DNA from: Scilla litardierei
Lineage: Eukaryota; Streptophyta; Magnoliopsida; Asparagales; Asparagaceae
Direction of reading: 5' to 3'
NCBI GenBank assembly: GCA_030789695.1
Contig: CM061142.1
Span: forward strand, 150,309,266 to 150,373,265
Length of the DNA stretch: 64,000 nt
Shown here: in pieces, positions 53,221 through 64,000 of the stretch
Position numbering within the stretch: the first letter of the stretch is position 1
Layout of the letters: every line of letters begins with the position of its first letter
The notes under the pieces: model-generated
Database searches by the model: none
What the model was told of the DNA's origin: nothing
The model's input: only the letters and a program-made list of their open reading frames with translations
Position numbers and translations under genes: made by a program

Positions 53221-55223
53221 ATGCCCCCATGCACTAGATCTAGCACTCGATAACCTTCTTCCATGCGGAAGAGGACTGGTGGCCCCGGTCCTTCATCTTC
53301 TGGGAAGGTGCCCCTGCCGCATAGCGACCCTGTATCTGCACTCACCGCATCCTCAGCACCACCTATACCACTACCTGTACCACCACCAGCACCACCAGCA
53401 TAGCCTATCCAAGCGATCAAGACGTACGGGATCACTTTCAAAGATGATGCACATCGCGTCAAATTTGAGAGGATCTCGCAGTGTCAGATCATACCAACTA
53501 GGTTTGCGCATATTGATACACTTGAGCGCCTAGGGATATTTCAGGACCTGCACCAGTTGTATGACAACATGGGGTGGGGCGACGTTTTGTCAGTGTCGAT
53601 AGACACCTACGTCCACCCGACACTAGAGGTCTTGAGTTCTATTCATAGGACTCATAGGGGCTACTCTTTCAGGCTCATGGACTAGGAGTGCAAGATCTCG
53701 CATAACATGACCCGAGCATACTTTCATTGGCCCCTATCCTAGACCCCAACTGGGCTTATGGTTCCACGCACCACACCCCATCTGTCTTTTCAGCTGCTGC
53801 TTTCTGGGACACGATCACCGGCACGCACCACTTAAACCCTAGCAGGGTGAAGGCCTCTTCTATAGTCCACCCCTGCCTGCGACTCGCACAGTGCCTTTTG
53901 ACGACCACCATTCTTGCCATGCCAGAGGTATGGACCATGTCCATGCCAGAGCTTTTCATGCTCTATGCAATGACTAGGGAGAGAGCCTTAGAGGGTGTCG
54001 GGGATGTCTTAGTCCCAGCGATTTCCATTGATATTGCTAGATGGTATTTTGACCACATCTTTTCTTCGATCGCCTCCACCAAGACGATATGTTGTGGCAG
54101 TCTGATCACCCTCTTAGCCCCTATTTTTGACATCCAGCTTCCCGTCGGCCTGCGCTGTGCTACGGACCCCACCTCGTTATCACTAGATGTTTTGGCACGT
54201 ATGCACATGATCCGTCCTCACAGACAGCATCATTGCGTCTGGTTACCTGGTCCCTTCTCTGCTGATTATATAGTGCTTCCGAACCCCATTCAGACACATA
54301 TTGGACCAGCAGGTGTGGAGTGGAGGTTCTCGATGGACCTCCTAATCCAACCTGTATATGTACTAGAGCCCAACGACGAGCAGCAAGAGCCCCATGTCGA
54401 GCCCCTCACCCTGAGATCCTGATTCCCCAGCCTGACCCGATTCCTGAGCCCAGCACATCTGTCTCCACTTCTGCTCGTATCGGGAGCTCCACTTCTGCCA
54501 TTGTATCTGATTCCTCCACCACCGTACCACCGAGAGTGACCCGATTTCTTAAATGAGCTTTGAGAGTGTTGTCCCCACCACTTTTGAGAGAGGCAACCCT
54601 TCTTCCTCTGGGACCGCAGAGATCATCGATACACCTGATTTCTTGACTGCTGGGGTGTCATTATCTTCTGATTTCACGACCACCCCACTAGTCGACGCTT
54701 CAGTCTCTGTCACTGCAGTATATACCGAGAGTGTTGTGGTGTCTGTCACCACAACTGTTGCCACGACCTCTCAGCCTGCCTCGTCCTCTGTTGATATTCT
54801 GACCTCTTCCTCCGTTGCACATATTTCTGAGAGCATTCCTGCATCTCAGCCTCCCCTCGGGGCTGAGCATCTTCTTTAAGCTCTACTCCCCGTGCACACC
54901 CAATAGTGGCCCCACTAGTATTTGTAGGCCGTGTGAGACCCCCTGCTCGTACACCTTAACGTCCCTCTACCTCCGCTGCTGACGACAGAGAGCAACACCT
55001 CAACACTATCGAGTTGGTAGTGTCTGGACTTAGAGTTGACCTTAGGGCTCTCACGACGATTGTCACTGCTCAGCAGGCCCATATTTCCATGATTCCTGGT
55101 ATTCAACTCACGCTGAACCAAATTCTTGACCGCTTGCAGCGGCAGTAGCCAGCCCCTCAGTAGCCAGCACCTTTGCCACCACCGTCCCCACAGCAGGGAG
55201 GTGATGGCGATGCACCAGCCTAA
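53221..55223 (+). pseudogene. ORF3 of element I (ATHILA ORF-1-like)
   Basis: The start MPPCTRSSTR at 53221 mirrors MPPRTRPRTR of C. One frame with a few TAG stops runs through GITFKDDAHRVKFERI, LYDNMGWGDVLSV and YVHPTLEVLSSI. A shift near 53725 leads to the open stretch 53727-54422 with KASSIVHPCLRLAQCL, MSMPELFMLYAMTR and ICCGSLITLLA. Further shifts give a Ser/Thr/Pro-rich linker (to 54879) and the C-terminal coil (ELVVSGLRVDLRAL, LTLNQILDRL), ending GGDGDAPA at 55221-55223. It is homologous to C ORF3 along its whole length and clearly decayed, including CAGTAG pairs in the tail consistent with CAG to TAG changes. Confidence 0.8.
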
Positions 55224-57056
55224 TCATGACTTCTTGATGCCTGTCATATTTTTCTCCACACCTCACCCCACTATTTTGTATGCCTATCTGTCTTCACCTT
55301 TTTGCAGGGCATCATATACTTCAGCTTAGGGGAGAGTATGTATATTTTTTGGGCCACCATCATCCATCCATACATCATTTTGCATGCTTGCCTTGCATAT
55401 ATCCTTTGCACATACCATCATATCATATTTTATTTTCCTTATTTTCTTTATTTCGCATCATACTGCATCCACCCCTACCCACCCCTATCTTAGATGTCCT
55501 TGAGCCACACTTCGCACATTGAGGACAATGTGATGTTTATCTTGGAGGAGTGAGTGTGCCCACACACACTTTTTTTATTTTCCTTACCTTTTTCTTCATT
55601 TTCCACTTTTCTTCATTTTCCACTTATTATCACGCACTTTTCTTTTTTTACCATGCATCATGTTTTCTTCATTTTTTGGAGTGCTTGCATGTGTATAGTT
55701 AGATTTTTATTTTATCCTTACTTATTTTACTTTCTTTGCTAGAGAAGAATTCCATATAATGAACATAGCTCAGATTTTGCTTTACTCTTATGCACGTATC
55801 TCTTGCCATGCTATTGCTTTCTATTTCTGATATCATCTGCAATATATTTGTCGTACACTTGAGAAAAAGAACTTCCAATATGTTTATTATTTGTCTATGA
55901 ATGAATTTTAGCGTTGACTCGTCTAAGAATTACATTATTGTATACTTTTAATAGAAAACGCACCAAGATTCATGCATTAACTGCCAATTACTTGGCTTAA
56001 TATCACTTCTTATTGCATGAAATGTGTATTGAACTTCCAGGATGCATGAATTGAATGTCGTTTGATATGAATAGATTAGTTTACTCTTAAAAATCAAACT
56101 GAGTAGATGACATTACCCTGCTGAAGTTGTTATGCACAAACAAAAAGAGTGAACTGAGCATTATCATATAATCCTTCTCCACATATCTTGAAAAGTACTT
56201 CTATACATATAATCATTGATGAATCTCCCCTTAAGTGAATTTTATTATTGCATCTTCCACATGCTAAAAAGAAATAAGCTCCATAATCCCAAAAACTCTA
56301 AAGAAAAGAAAAGTCTATATCTTTCCATCTTTCTTTGGGATTTTTCTTGTTATAAAAAAGTGAGAGAAAAAAAGAAAAACAGAGAAAAGAAAAAGGAAAA
56401 GAAAAGTTTCATTGTATATACACAATCCCCTTCTTTACTTCTTTCTTATTTTCCTTTTTGTATATGGAGCTACAAAAATTTAGGGAAATGGTTCATATTT
56501 GATGCCACCACGCTTATAGATAAGCTTGGAAGAGGAGTTCCAATGATGTATGAGAGAGTGACTACTTATATATGCATGACAGTCTAAGCTAGGTAATTTC
56601 TGATACTTAGGGAGATGACTAGAGTATAACGACATCTGTGAATTGAAAAATTGTCATGGAATTCATGAAAACCATCTCTTTCTATTCTTATTGATTTGAA
56701 TTGCGTTTATACTCCAAATAGAAGAAGTCAATTGAAAAGTATGATGTCTATAATTATGTATATCGTTTTTCTATGCCTTAGACGATGTTTGATTGTAAAA
56801 TGATTTCATATTTCATAAGATTCACGTTGTTCTTTGTTTGTCTATCAAGTGTACCCAGATGAAATGATATCGAAATAGAAACTTCAGTGATGTTTCTTAT
56901 TCATTGCTCGTGCTACTTGAGTAAGCAAACCCGAGTTCTAAGCGAACGATCTAGCACTTCCCTTATTAATCTTCTTTTTCATCAATTTGATTGATTTATT
57001 TATTTTATTCGCCAAGTTCGCTTTTTACTTATCTTCCTCGAGGACGAGTAAGAAGT
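55224..57056 (+). other. 3' UTR of element I
   Basis: Landmarks match C's 3' UTR: CACATTGAGGACAATGTG with CTTGGAGGAG at 55541, ATGAATCTCCCC near 56220, a purine tract at about 56350-56410, and TCTTCCTCGAGGACGAG at 57032-57048. No coding content. Confidence 0.7.
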
Positions 57057-57068
57057 AAGCTTGGGGGA
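57057..57068 (+). other. Polypurine tract of element I
   Basis: AAGCTTGGGGGA, identical to C, followed by TTT and the LTR. Confidence 0.85.
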
Positions 57069-57071
57069 TTT

Positions 57072-58829
57072 TGATAAGCTCATATTTTACACTTTATTTC
57101 TGCATTTTTCCATCCCATAACGATTGCTCATATCGCGATTTTAATGATTATACCACGCTTTTACGTTATATTTCACTATTCCTTTGTTTCGTCTGATTTC
57201 CGGAAATATGGAGCAATCGGGAGCAATTTGGATCCACAAACGCTTACATGCATGCTGGTGCATCATTGACGATGATATCGGAGAGCTAACGTTGCTGGAG
57301 GATGAGTTGAAGAAGAAGGAAGGCGAAATAAACGACAAGGAAGCGAGAAGAATTAGAAAAGAGTACTGAAACAGGATACTCGGTTGAGTGAAGCAGCCCA
57401 CTCGAGCGAGTGAAGCAGCCCACTCGACCGAGTGATGCTGACATGCCCAATCCAGCATGAAGAAGAGCCAGAATGTACTCGACCTAGTGGAAATTTCCAC
57501 TCGATCGACTGAGAAGCCCACTCGACCGAGTGGAGATTAAAATTGTGAGAAATCCTTCGACGCTTCTCTGTTTTAAGAGAGGATCTGCATTAGGTCCTAC
57601 TCGACCGAGTATGAATCCCACTTGACCGAGTGAGAAGACTACTCGACCGAGTGGTCTGAACTTCCAGAACGCTGAAAACCCTAATTTCTGCAGATTTCTT
57701 ACTCGACCGAGTCAGCAGTTCAATCGACCGAGTGCGCCGTCGGCCAGTTTCCCAAATCTAGGGTTTGCAGCTGTTTAGGGGCAAATCTATCAGGATTTTC
57801 TATATTTTTTGGGCGGCTATAAATATCCTGTTTTGTGGGCAGCCTAAGGAAAGACTCTTTAGAATAATTTTCTTAGTTTTAATTCTAGTTCTAGTTTTCT
57901 TTTGGCTAAAGGATTGGAGAGAAGGATCTAAATTTCTTATTCTTGAAGCTTGTATTCCAAAATTGGTTTGTCTAAACTTTTGCACGTTCATATTTTTATG
58001 CTATATTTTTCTCTAAATCTGAGTTTTGTGATGAATTCTATTGCACATCTTGTTTCTATTGTGATTTGTATGATGAATTGTGAGTAGTCTATTCGCTATA
58101 GGGCAAAGGGATGAATCCTATGGATTTAAAGTATGATTTGTAAGATCTATTGAATTGCTATGTCGCTAAACTTGTTAAGGGTTAGATTGCGATCAATTTA
58201 CTATGGATAACTAGGGATTTCTATTGGATCTTGAGAGCTCGAGAGAGGATCTTAATCTAAGGGACGCCTTAGATATTCGATTTAGATCTATAATCGAGAT
58301 TTCCTAGAATTGGTGCGCAAGAGCAACCAAAGCTAGCATCTTTATTATATTTCTATGATTATATTCATTTGTACGACGGTAAAACGGATACAAACTATCA
58401 TGATCTAGATTCGAACTCAAGTTGCACGAGAGTAAGCTTGAGTTGGAATTGAATATTATTGTCGATCTTAATGCTAGTAGTTTGAACTAGGCTTGCGCGA
58501 GCACGAGGCTCCAGTTTATATTACTATAGACTTGCGTAGCGCGAGATCGTGCATTGGTTCCTAATTTAGTAGCGACAAGTTCACCTTAAATCAAGAGTAG
58601 TAATATAGAAATTCATGTTTCACATTGATTGCTTGAAATCTATAGTGGGGATTCCCAAGCCCAAGGCATTCCTAAAAATTGAATTTAAAACCAACAATTT
58701 GAACGATTGTGACACCAATATTTCTTCGCCACTATTTCACAATAGCTTAGTAATCCATATAGATACCAATAGTTCCTCCCTGTGATTCGATACCCGTGTA
58801 CTACTTGATCGTGCGCTTATAAAACTACA
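57072..58829 (+). repeat. 3' LTR of element I, end uncertain
   Basis: Starts TGATAAGCTCATATTTTACAC and resembles the C LTR in layout: palindrome array 57378-57748, leader, and a CGATACCCG block near 58788. The expected end (…GATCA) is not seen. The sequence changes to J near 58825-58850, so the last bases are probably lost. Confidence 0.75.
57378..57748 (+). repeat. Palindrome array ACTCGACCGAGT in the LTR of I
   Basis: About eleven copies of CACTCGACCGAGTG or variants in 370 bp. Confidence 0.85.
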
Positions 58830-58887
58830 TTGTTTTTGGAGTTACATTCCGAGACAACCAATTTTCCATTTCAATTCATAGAAATCA

Positions 58888-60062
58888 TGCATGGGAAAGT
58901 GCTTGTTTCAAAGAAAAGGAGAGTAGATGAACCTTCTCATGCATTAAGCGAAAGAGAAGTGATCCACCCATATCTTGTTAATTCCAGCTCATATGCCAAA
59001 TTTCTGAGCATATCTAAGAGGCAAATTCTTCATAAAATATTTGTCAATCTAGAAGATGTTGAAAAGTATAGAATAGATAGCATCCTTGAATATCAAAATT
59101 TGTCGAATCTATTCTCTAAGGACAATTCATACCTATGCTATCCCAAATTGGTTCACTTGTTATATGCCAACATTGATACTGACCTTAACAAATCTCGCTT
59201 TCGTACTAAAGTTTTGGACACTCAACTCCATATTACTGTTCGATCTTTAGGACAAGCATTAGGAATTCCCTACACCGGGAAACTCCTTGATGAGATTGAA
59301 ATGGTTGATGAAACTATTTGAACAAAATGTTCTTGCCTGGAAGGTATTTTCTTACCAAAATGCCTAGTACCAATCTTAGATATCCTGCTTGGATCCTAAC
59401 GAACATCTTGTCCTACAACATCACTCAAAAGTCTGGTAACCATGATGTTCTTTCTGAGCGTCAGGCTAAGTGCATTTATGCTATGCTTGGCAACATTAAA
59501 GTAAATTGGGCTAGGATCATTACGGACTCCATCATCCATTCTACCGTATCCAATAGATTTGACACTCCTTTAGCCCATGGTCACTATCTTACCATCCTTT
59601 ATAGGGCATATGATATCACCCTGGACAATGAATCTGAGGTATTGAAACCTGCTCTTGTATTTGATGTTCATTGCTCGTATGTGACTTCACCGAGACTTAA
59701 ACAAGAATGTTCCAGAGGAGAGGTTAGTGGGTGAATCGAGTTTTGCTACGGAGAGAAGGAAAGGTAAGAAAGTCATAGAAGAGGAAGAAGAGACTGAAGA
59801 AGAAGATGAGACTGAAGAAGAAGAAGAGCATGCCCCTTCTGACGATGTTCCTGCCTAAGTTAGTAAGCTTTAGGATATGCTCCTGAAAAATATTAACAGG
59901 TTGGTGATTTCTCAAGACAATGGCTTTAAAGATCTCAGCAACAAAGTGGAGAATATGAAGGACTTGGTGGTGAGCACCAATCACATTACAGAAAAATTCC
60001 ATAAAGGGATCCTTGAAGAGATAAAGGAACTGAAGAAGGAGAAGAACGGTGGTTCTTCTTAG
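58888..60062 (+). pseudogene. Env-like 3' ORF of Sirevirus-like element J
   Basis: ATG at 58888 begins MHGKVLVSKKRRVDEPSH, a basic N-terminus. A domain follows with FVNLEDVEKYRID, YPKLVHLLYANI, VLDTQLHITVRSLGQALGIP and, after a frameshift near 59315, YPAWILTNILSYNITQ, ERQAKCIYAMLGNIKVNWARII and LPYL-type hydrophobic blocks. This is the 'putative plant transposon protein' type of domain found in Sirevirus env-like ORFs. A second shift near 59700 leads to a Lys/Glu-rich stretch. Stops TAA 59856 and TAG 59871 precede the coiled-coil C-terminus (MLLKNINRLVISQDNGFKDL) ending at 60062. No membrane segment. Non-functional. Confidence 0.75.
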
Positions 60063-60572
60063 ATTATTTGATCAACATGCTTAATACGTTACTTTTAAAA
60101 TCATGGTCTGTAATAATTCTTAAATACTTTGCGCATGTGATGATGTTTTTATTGATGTTTGATATGCTTGATACACTATCTTTAAACTGCTTTAGTTATT
60201 GTGACATGTCTATTATTATTTCTTGGTATCTCCTGTAAAACTTGCTTGAATTATATACTAACTCTTCTGTGCAGATTTTTTTTTCAAAGGAGATTGAGTC
60301 TTTCACTCGTGTTAAATTTTTTTACTCCATTTATCACTTAATAACACTTGGTATGTACACTATTATATTTTTTTGTATGATGATAAGGGGGAGGAAAATA
60401 GTAAAGCAAAAAATGTGAATGAATAATATGTTGCTAACCAGCTTTGTTGCAGAGAGAGTATGATATGATACCTCATCTAAGCAGGGGAAGTAAGTACAAT
60501 TACTCATAAGTTTTCATGTCATATTATTCATATGTTTTCCATTTGGGTGTCATCATCAAAAAAGGGGGAGTG
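60063..60572 (+). other. 3' UTR and polypurine tract of the left J unit
   Basis: AT-rich, non-coding. The tract AAAAAAGGGGGAG at 60558-60570 is directly before the LTR, which makes the following LTR a genuine 3' LTR. Confidence 0.75.
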
Positions 60573-62342
60573 TGTTGTAAAATCCAGTCCCACCCCTAAG
60601 TGGTTTTGATGATGATCATGCCAAATGTTGTTATATACTAATCATACTACTTGAGTGTGTAGGTTGTGCAATAAGCTAATTGAAGCTCGAAGCATACTCT
60701 GAGAAGACAAACTATGACTACACACATAGAAGATGAAGAAGGTTGAGCTCAAATTCCACGTCTACATCATGAAGCTATAACTTAAGAACAAGAGGAGCTC
60801 GAAGATGAAGCTTAAAGAATGTGCTCAAGCCCAAGCTAAAGAGGAGCTCAAATTCAAGTGAATCATAAGCATCAAGCTCAAGTTCAACCATGGCTTCAAA
60901 TTCTTCATAGTGTCTAGTGTGTAAGTTGTTTTTCATTTTCTTAGGATTATGTCAAAGCCAAGAAGAATAGGCGCACACACACAAAAATGATTTTCTAAAA
61001 TGTTTTCTAAACTTGTTTTAAACTCATTTGAGAGCATACTTTCCACAGAAGCTAAGTTTCAACTTGTAGTCAATTACAATCACCAAGTAGTCAACTACTC
61101 TAATTTCTGAAATCTTCTCTAGGAGTCGACTACCAGTTGTGTGAGAGTTTTTTCTTGGAAATTCTCTGGGAGTCGACTACCACATTGGGAGTTGACTACC
61201 AGCTGTGCGACCAGAATTCCTTGATTCCCTCTCTCAATCATTTTAAGCTGATTTTTTGGGCTGAAGTCAAACCGCATTTGAATTATTTCAAATCCCTTAT
61301 TAGCTCTATAAATAGAGAACCTTTGAGATCATTCTTTTAATCAATCATTCTTGAGCACAGTTATAATTCTCTCAAGCAAATTCAAGTTCTCAAAATTCTC
61401 ATCGCTCTCAAGTTCTTCATAGCCAGACTATTTTTAATTTTCTGATCTTATCATTGTTTGTATTTTATATTCGTTTACGATCACTTTCATTTAGCTATTG
61501 AAAATCATTTTCCAAATCATTCTACTTTATTTTTAAATATTCTTAAAGGTTTTTTTGAAACTATAAAAGTTCTTGATCACATTGAATCATCTAATATTCT
61601 TTGTATGATCAAAGAACGATTTATTCTTTAGGCACTTAGAGCACAAATTCATCTTGGTTATAGAATTATTGGATGTAAAACCAATCTCCAATAATTTATT
61701 ATGGTGAATTAGATTTTGATCTTACTTTGAGTCCCTTGGAGATAAGGGTGTTGGAAATCCTAACTAAGGCTAAGTGGTGTAAATCCTAGTTGAGACTAGG
61801 TGGTTAGAAATCCTAGTGGTGAAACTAGGGTGGTGGAAATCCTAGCGAGTTAAGCTAGGTAATTGTTTTGCTAAGGCAATAGTGGATTAAATCTCGATCT
61901 ATGATGGTCGGGGACTGGACATACCCAGGTTATGGGGAACCAGATAAAATCTCTCGTCTCTCTGTGTGATATTTTTGTGATTGTCTTTTGTCGTTTATTT
62001 TGTGCTAACTCGTTCATTATTTAAGAATATGTCATTTGCAATCACTTGTTAATTTACTCTTGCTAATAAAATTCGTTATTGAAAGTTTATATTCCGTTGT
62101 AAGATCTACTCTGTTTTCGTTACTTGTTTGATCTTTATTGTTTATATCTTATCTTATCTTTATTTTGAGATCATCGTGTTAATTAAAGGACCAAGCGTAT
62201 ATCACTCTACTTGGTTCCTTAGGCAACATTGGAAGGAAAGTTATTTTTGTATTATTGATCGTTGAAAAAAGTTTTATTCATACAACACTATTCAACCCCC
62301 CCCCCCCCTTCTAGTGCCGTTTGCCATCCACAAGATCCAACA
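60573..62342 (+). repeat. LTR of element J, shared by two units
   Basis: 1770 bp, start TGTTGTAAAATCC, end AGATCCAACA. Upstream lies a polypurine tract and env-like ORF; downstream lies a primer site and gag. It therefore serves as the 3' LTR of the left unit and the 5' LTR of the right one. GGAGTCGACTACC motifs occur near 61080-61200. A TATAAATAG box is at 61307-61315 and a run of 13 C at 62296-62308. Confidence 0.85.
61307..61315 (+). promoter_or_regulatory. TATA box of the J LTR
   Basis: TATAAATAG, a standard plant TATA box. Confidence 0.7.
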
Positions 62343-62344
62343 CT

Positions 62345-62356
62345 TGGTATCAAAGT
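62345..62356 (+). other. Primer binding site of element J
   Basis: TGGTATCAAAGT, two bases after the LTR. This is a common copia variant of the initiator-tRNA-Met site. Confidence 0.8.
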
Positions 62357-62367
62357 GAGTTTAAGTG

Positions 62368-64000
62368 ATGGCATCAACTTCTTTCCACAATGAAGGATTT
62401 AACCACCTCTCTTCGACGACAAAAACTACGCCAAATAGAAGATCCGTATGATGATACATCTCCTGTCAGTCGACATAGATCTTTGGACAATCACGAAGAT
62501 CAAATACATAATGCCGATCACCGAGATGGAGAAATGGTCTGCAGAGTAGAAGAAAGCAGGCAACCTAAATGCCAAAGCGATGAACTCTTTTTTTTGTGCT
62601 GTAACCGGACCCGAATTCAACCGAATCTCCTAGTGTGTGACTGCTCAATAGATCTGGCACACACTTGAGGTAAGTCATGATGAAACGTCCAAGGTAACAG
62701 AGTCTCGTATTAATCTTCTTAATTCTAAGTTTGAAAGTTTTAAAATGGAAGAAAGCGAATCTATCAGTGATCTGAATATTCACTTCACTAATATAACCAA
62801 TAAGCTTGCAGGGTTAGGGAAAAAGGTATCTGAGTATGATCCAGCAGTGAAGATCTTGAGATCGCTCAGACCCGAATGGAAAGGAAAGACAACAGCCATT
62901 CGAGAAGCTTATAACATAAGTGACCTAACTCTTGAAGAGTTGATGGGAAATCTTATGGCATATGAGATTGAACTCGAAGAAGATAAGAAGGCAGAAGAAA
63001 AGCCAAAGAAAAAGAACCTAGCATTCAATGTCAACAAAGAAGACTTCCACTACACTGACAGAGAAGAATATATTGCTTCATCTCGAAAAATTTCAAAGAC
63101 TTCATGTCAAGTAAGTATGGTAAATGATCTTTTCATTCTACTAACAACATTATCTGTTTTGGTTGTAACAAACCAGTACACATGAAAAGAGACTGTCCGC
63201 TAGAGAAGAACAATAATGACAGCAAAGATTGAGGCAAAAGTAGTGAAAGCAATGAGAAAAAGAGCAATAGGAGAAACCAGTTCCGATGACCGAGAAAGGA
63301 AGCATATGCAGCCTTTGACCAAAGTGATGAATCGAGCTCCGATGAATCATCATCCTCATCCGACGACAAAGAAGATAGACGAGAGTCAGCTCAAATGTGC
63401 TTCATGGCTTCCACATCCTCTCAGGTAAACTTAACCCATCGCTCATCATTTAGCGAAGATGACGCTTTATCTAGTGATGATGAAGATATGGACTATATGG
63501 GTGCATATAAAGAACTCTGTGATCTTCGTGAAAAACTCATTAGAGAGCATAGAAAAACTCTTAAATTGCTTAAGAAAAATACAAAAGATAAAGAAGAATT
63601 ATTCAAAGAGAATATAGTTTTAAAGGAGAAAAATGAATCGATTGAAAAGGATATAGATTCCATGAGTAAAAACATAGAAGGCTTAGATAATCTTCTAGTG
63701 TATATTAAAGATAACTATGACTCCACTATGAAGATTGTTGAAAATTTTAATAAAGGAAAAGGGAAACTAGATAGCGTATTTGATAGTCAGAACGCATCAT
63801 CTAGTAAGACAGGACTTGGGTATAACTTTAATCATGCTAAGAAAAAGAACAAGCATACTAGGGTGCATCAAGCTAACACTAAATTCTTAAGCATATGGAT
63901 TCCCAAGAATGAGACTAATCAAAAGAAACAAAGGTATGCAATTGATTTTTTCAAAATATTCAATTGAATAAAAACTATAAATATGTTTCTCTTGAATGTG
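62368..64000 (+). pseudogene. gag: Gag of Sirevirus-like element J, runs off the window
   Basis: ATG at 62368 (MASTSFHNEGFNHLSS) leads by a shift near 62395 into the main frame with KIRMMIHLLSVDIDLW and ALNAKAM-like and IWHTLEV blocks. The UBN2 end follows: LNIHFTNITNKLAGLGKKV, KILRSLRPEWKGK and LEELMGNLMAYEIEL (62745-63000). TAG stops interrupt it at 62436, 62547, 62631 and 62649. After another shift a CX2CX4HX4C knuckle (CFGCNKPVHMKRDC) lies at about 63145-63190, then acidic Ser/Asp stretches. From 63395 comes an open coiled-coil-rich frame (KELCDLREKLIREH, ENIVLKEKNESIEKDI) ending near 63967, with the Sirevirus-type KGKGKLDSVFDSQN block. Pol would follow outside the window. Confidence 0.85.

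Larger units (their letters stand above)
51836..58829 (+). mobile_element. Element I: 3' part of an Athila-like gypsy element without RT or integrase
   Basis: From left to right: end of the protease linker, stem-loop motif, palindrome array, leader, ORF3, 3' UTR, polypurine tract and one LTR (57072 to about 58829). The 5' part with gag is missing at the head-to-head junction with G. The layout matches C, with a different LTR sequence and palindrome variant (ACTCGACCGAGT). Confidence 0.8.

Noticed and set aside
53166..53462. 98-codon minus-strand frame at the start of I ORF3
   Set aside because: Antisense to the Pro-rich N-terminus of ORF3, Gly-rich for that reason.
62343..64000. J right unit as an independent, complete insertion at 60573
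   Set aside because: The left flank of the LTR is a polypurine tract and env-like ORF and not a target site; no duplication can be seen within the window.
1..64000. Host protein-coding genes, tRNA or rRNA
   Set aside because: All convincing coding signals belong to retrotransposons. I saw no cloverleaf-like sequence with A and B box elements and no rRNA similarity, although a covariance-model search was not possible.

Overview
This window looks like intergenic, repeat-rich nuclear DNA of a flowering plant. I found no host gene, rRNA or tRNA. Nearly all of it can be assigned to LTR retrotransposons inserted into one another. Plant origin is supported by primer sites matching plant initiator-tRNA-Met and tRNA-Asp primers, by the Athila-type retropepsin with DLGAS, by a 3' ORF resembling the ATHILA ORF-1 family, and by Sirevirus-like copia gag and env-like ORFs. 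I cannot name the species.

Layout, with letters used throughout. A (+, Ty1/copia, Sirevirus-like) is the 3' half of an element: pol tail 1-852, env-like ORF 9814-10494, and a 3' LTR at 22941-24449 plus 30544-30811. Three complete elements sit inside A: B (+, 1127-9162, TSD GACAG), C (+, 11249-22838, TSD TCTAA) and D (-, 24450-30538, TSD GTGGG). A abuts E (-, Sirevirus-like copia, 30812-41768, gag and 5' LTR). E's gag is split by F (-, 32367-39846, TSD AGTAG), which belongs to the same large non-coding family as B. E abuts the 3' LTR of G (-, Athila-like gypsy, 41769 to about 51835). The 3' ORF of G is interrupted by H, a solo LTR of E's broad family (45784-47670, TSD GATAG). Near 51835 G meets, head to head, I (+, Athila-like, 3' part, ending in an LTR at 57072 to about 58829). 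J (Sirevirus-like copia) ends the window: an env-like ORF, one LTR (60573-62342) used as both a 3' and a 5' LTR, then gag running off the window. The inferred order of insertion is G, then E, then A, then B, C and D, with F landing in E and H in G.

The most interesting pattern concerns the Athila-like elements C, G and I. Each keeps parts of gag, protease and a large 3' ORF, but in none of them is there a reverse transcriptase, RNase H or integrase between protease and 3' ORF. In that place each has a conserved small stem-loop motif. It is followed by an array of a short family-specific palindrome, the same motif found in that family's LTR promoter region, and in C and G then by a TATA-like box and a leader before the 3' ORF. 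The copia element A has the same arrangement (its own palindrome array and a TATA box) before its env-like ORF. This suggests a 3' ORF cassette with its own LTR-like promoter, shared by unrelated retrotransposon superfamilies, and a gag-protease-ORF3 lineage that must borrow reverse transcriptase and integrase in trans. All similarity statements here come from reading by eye; no search was run.
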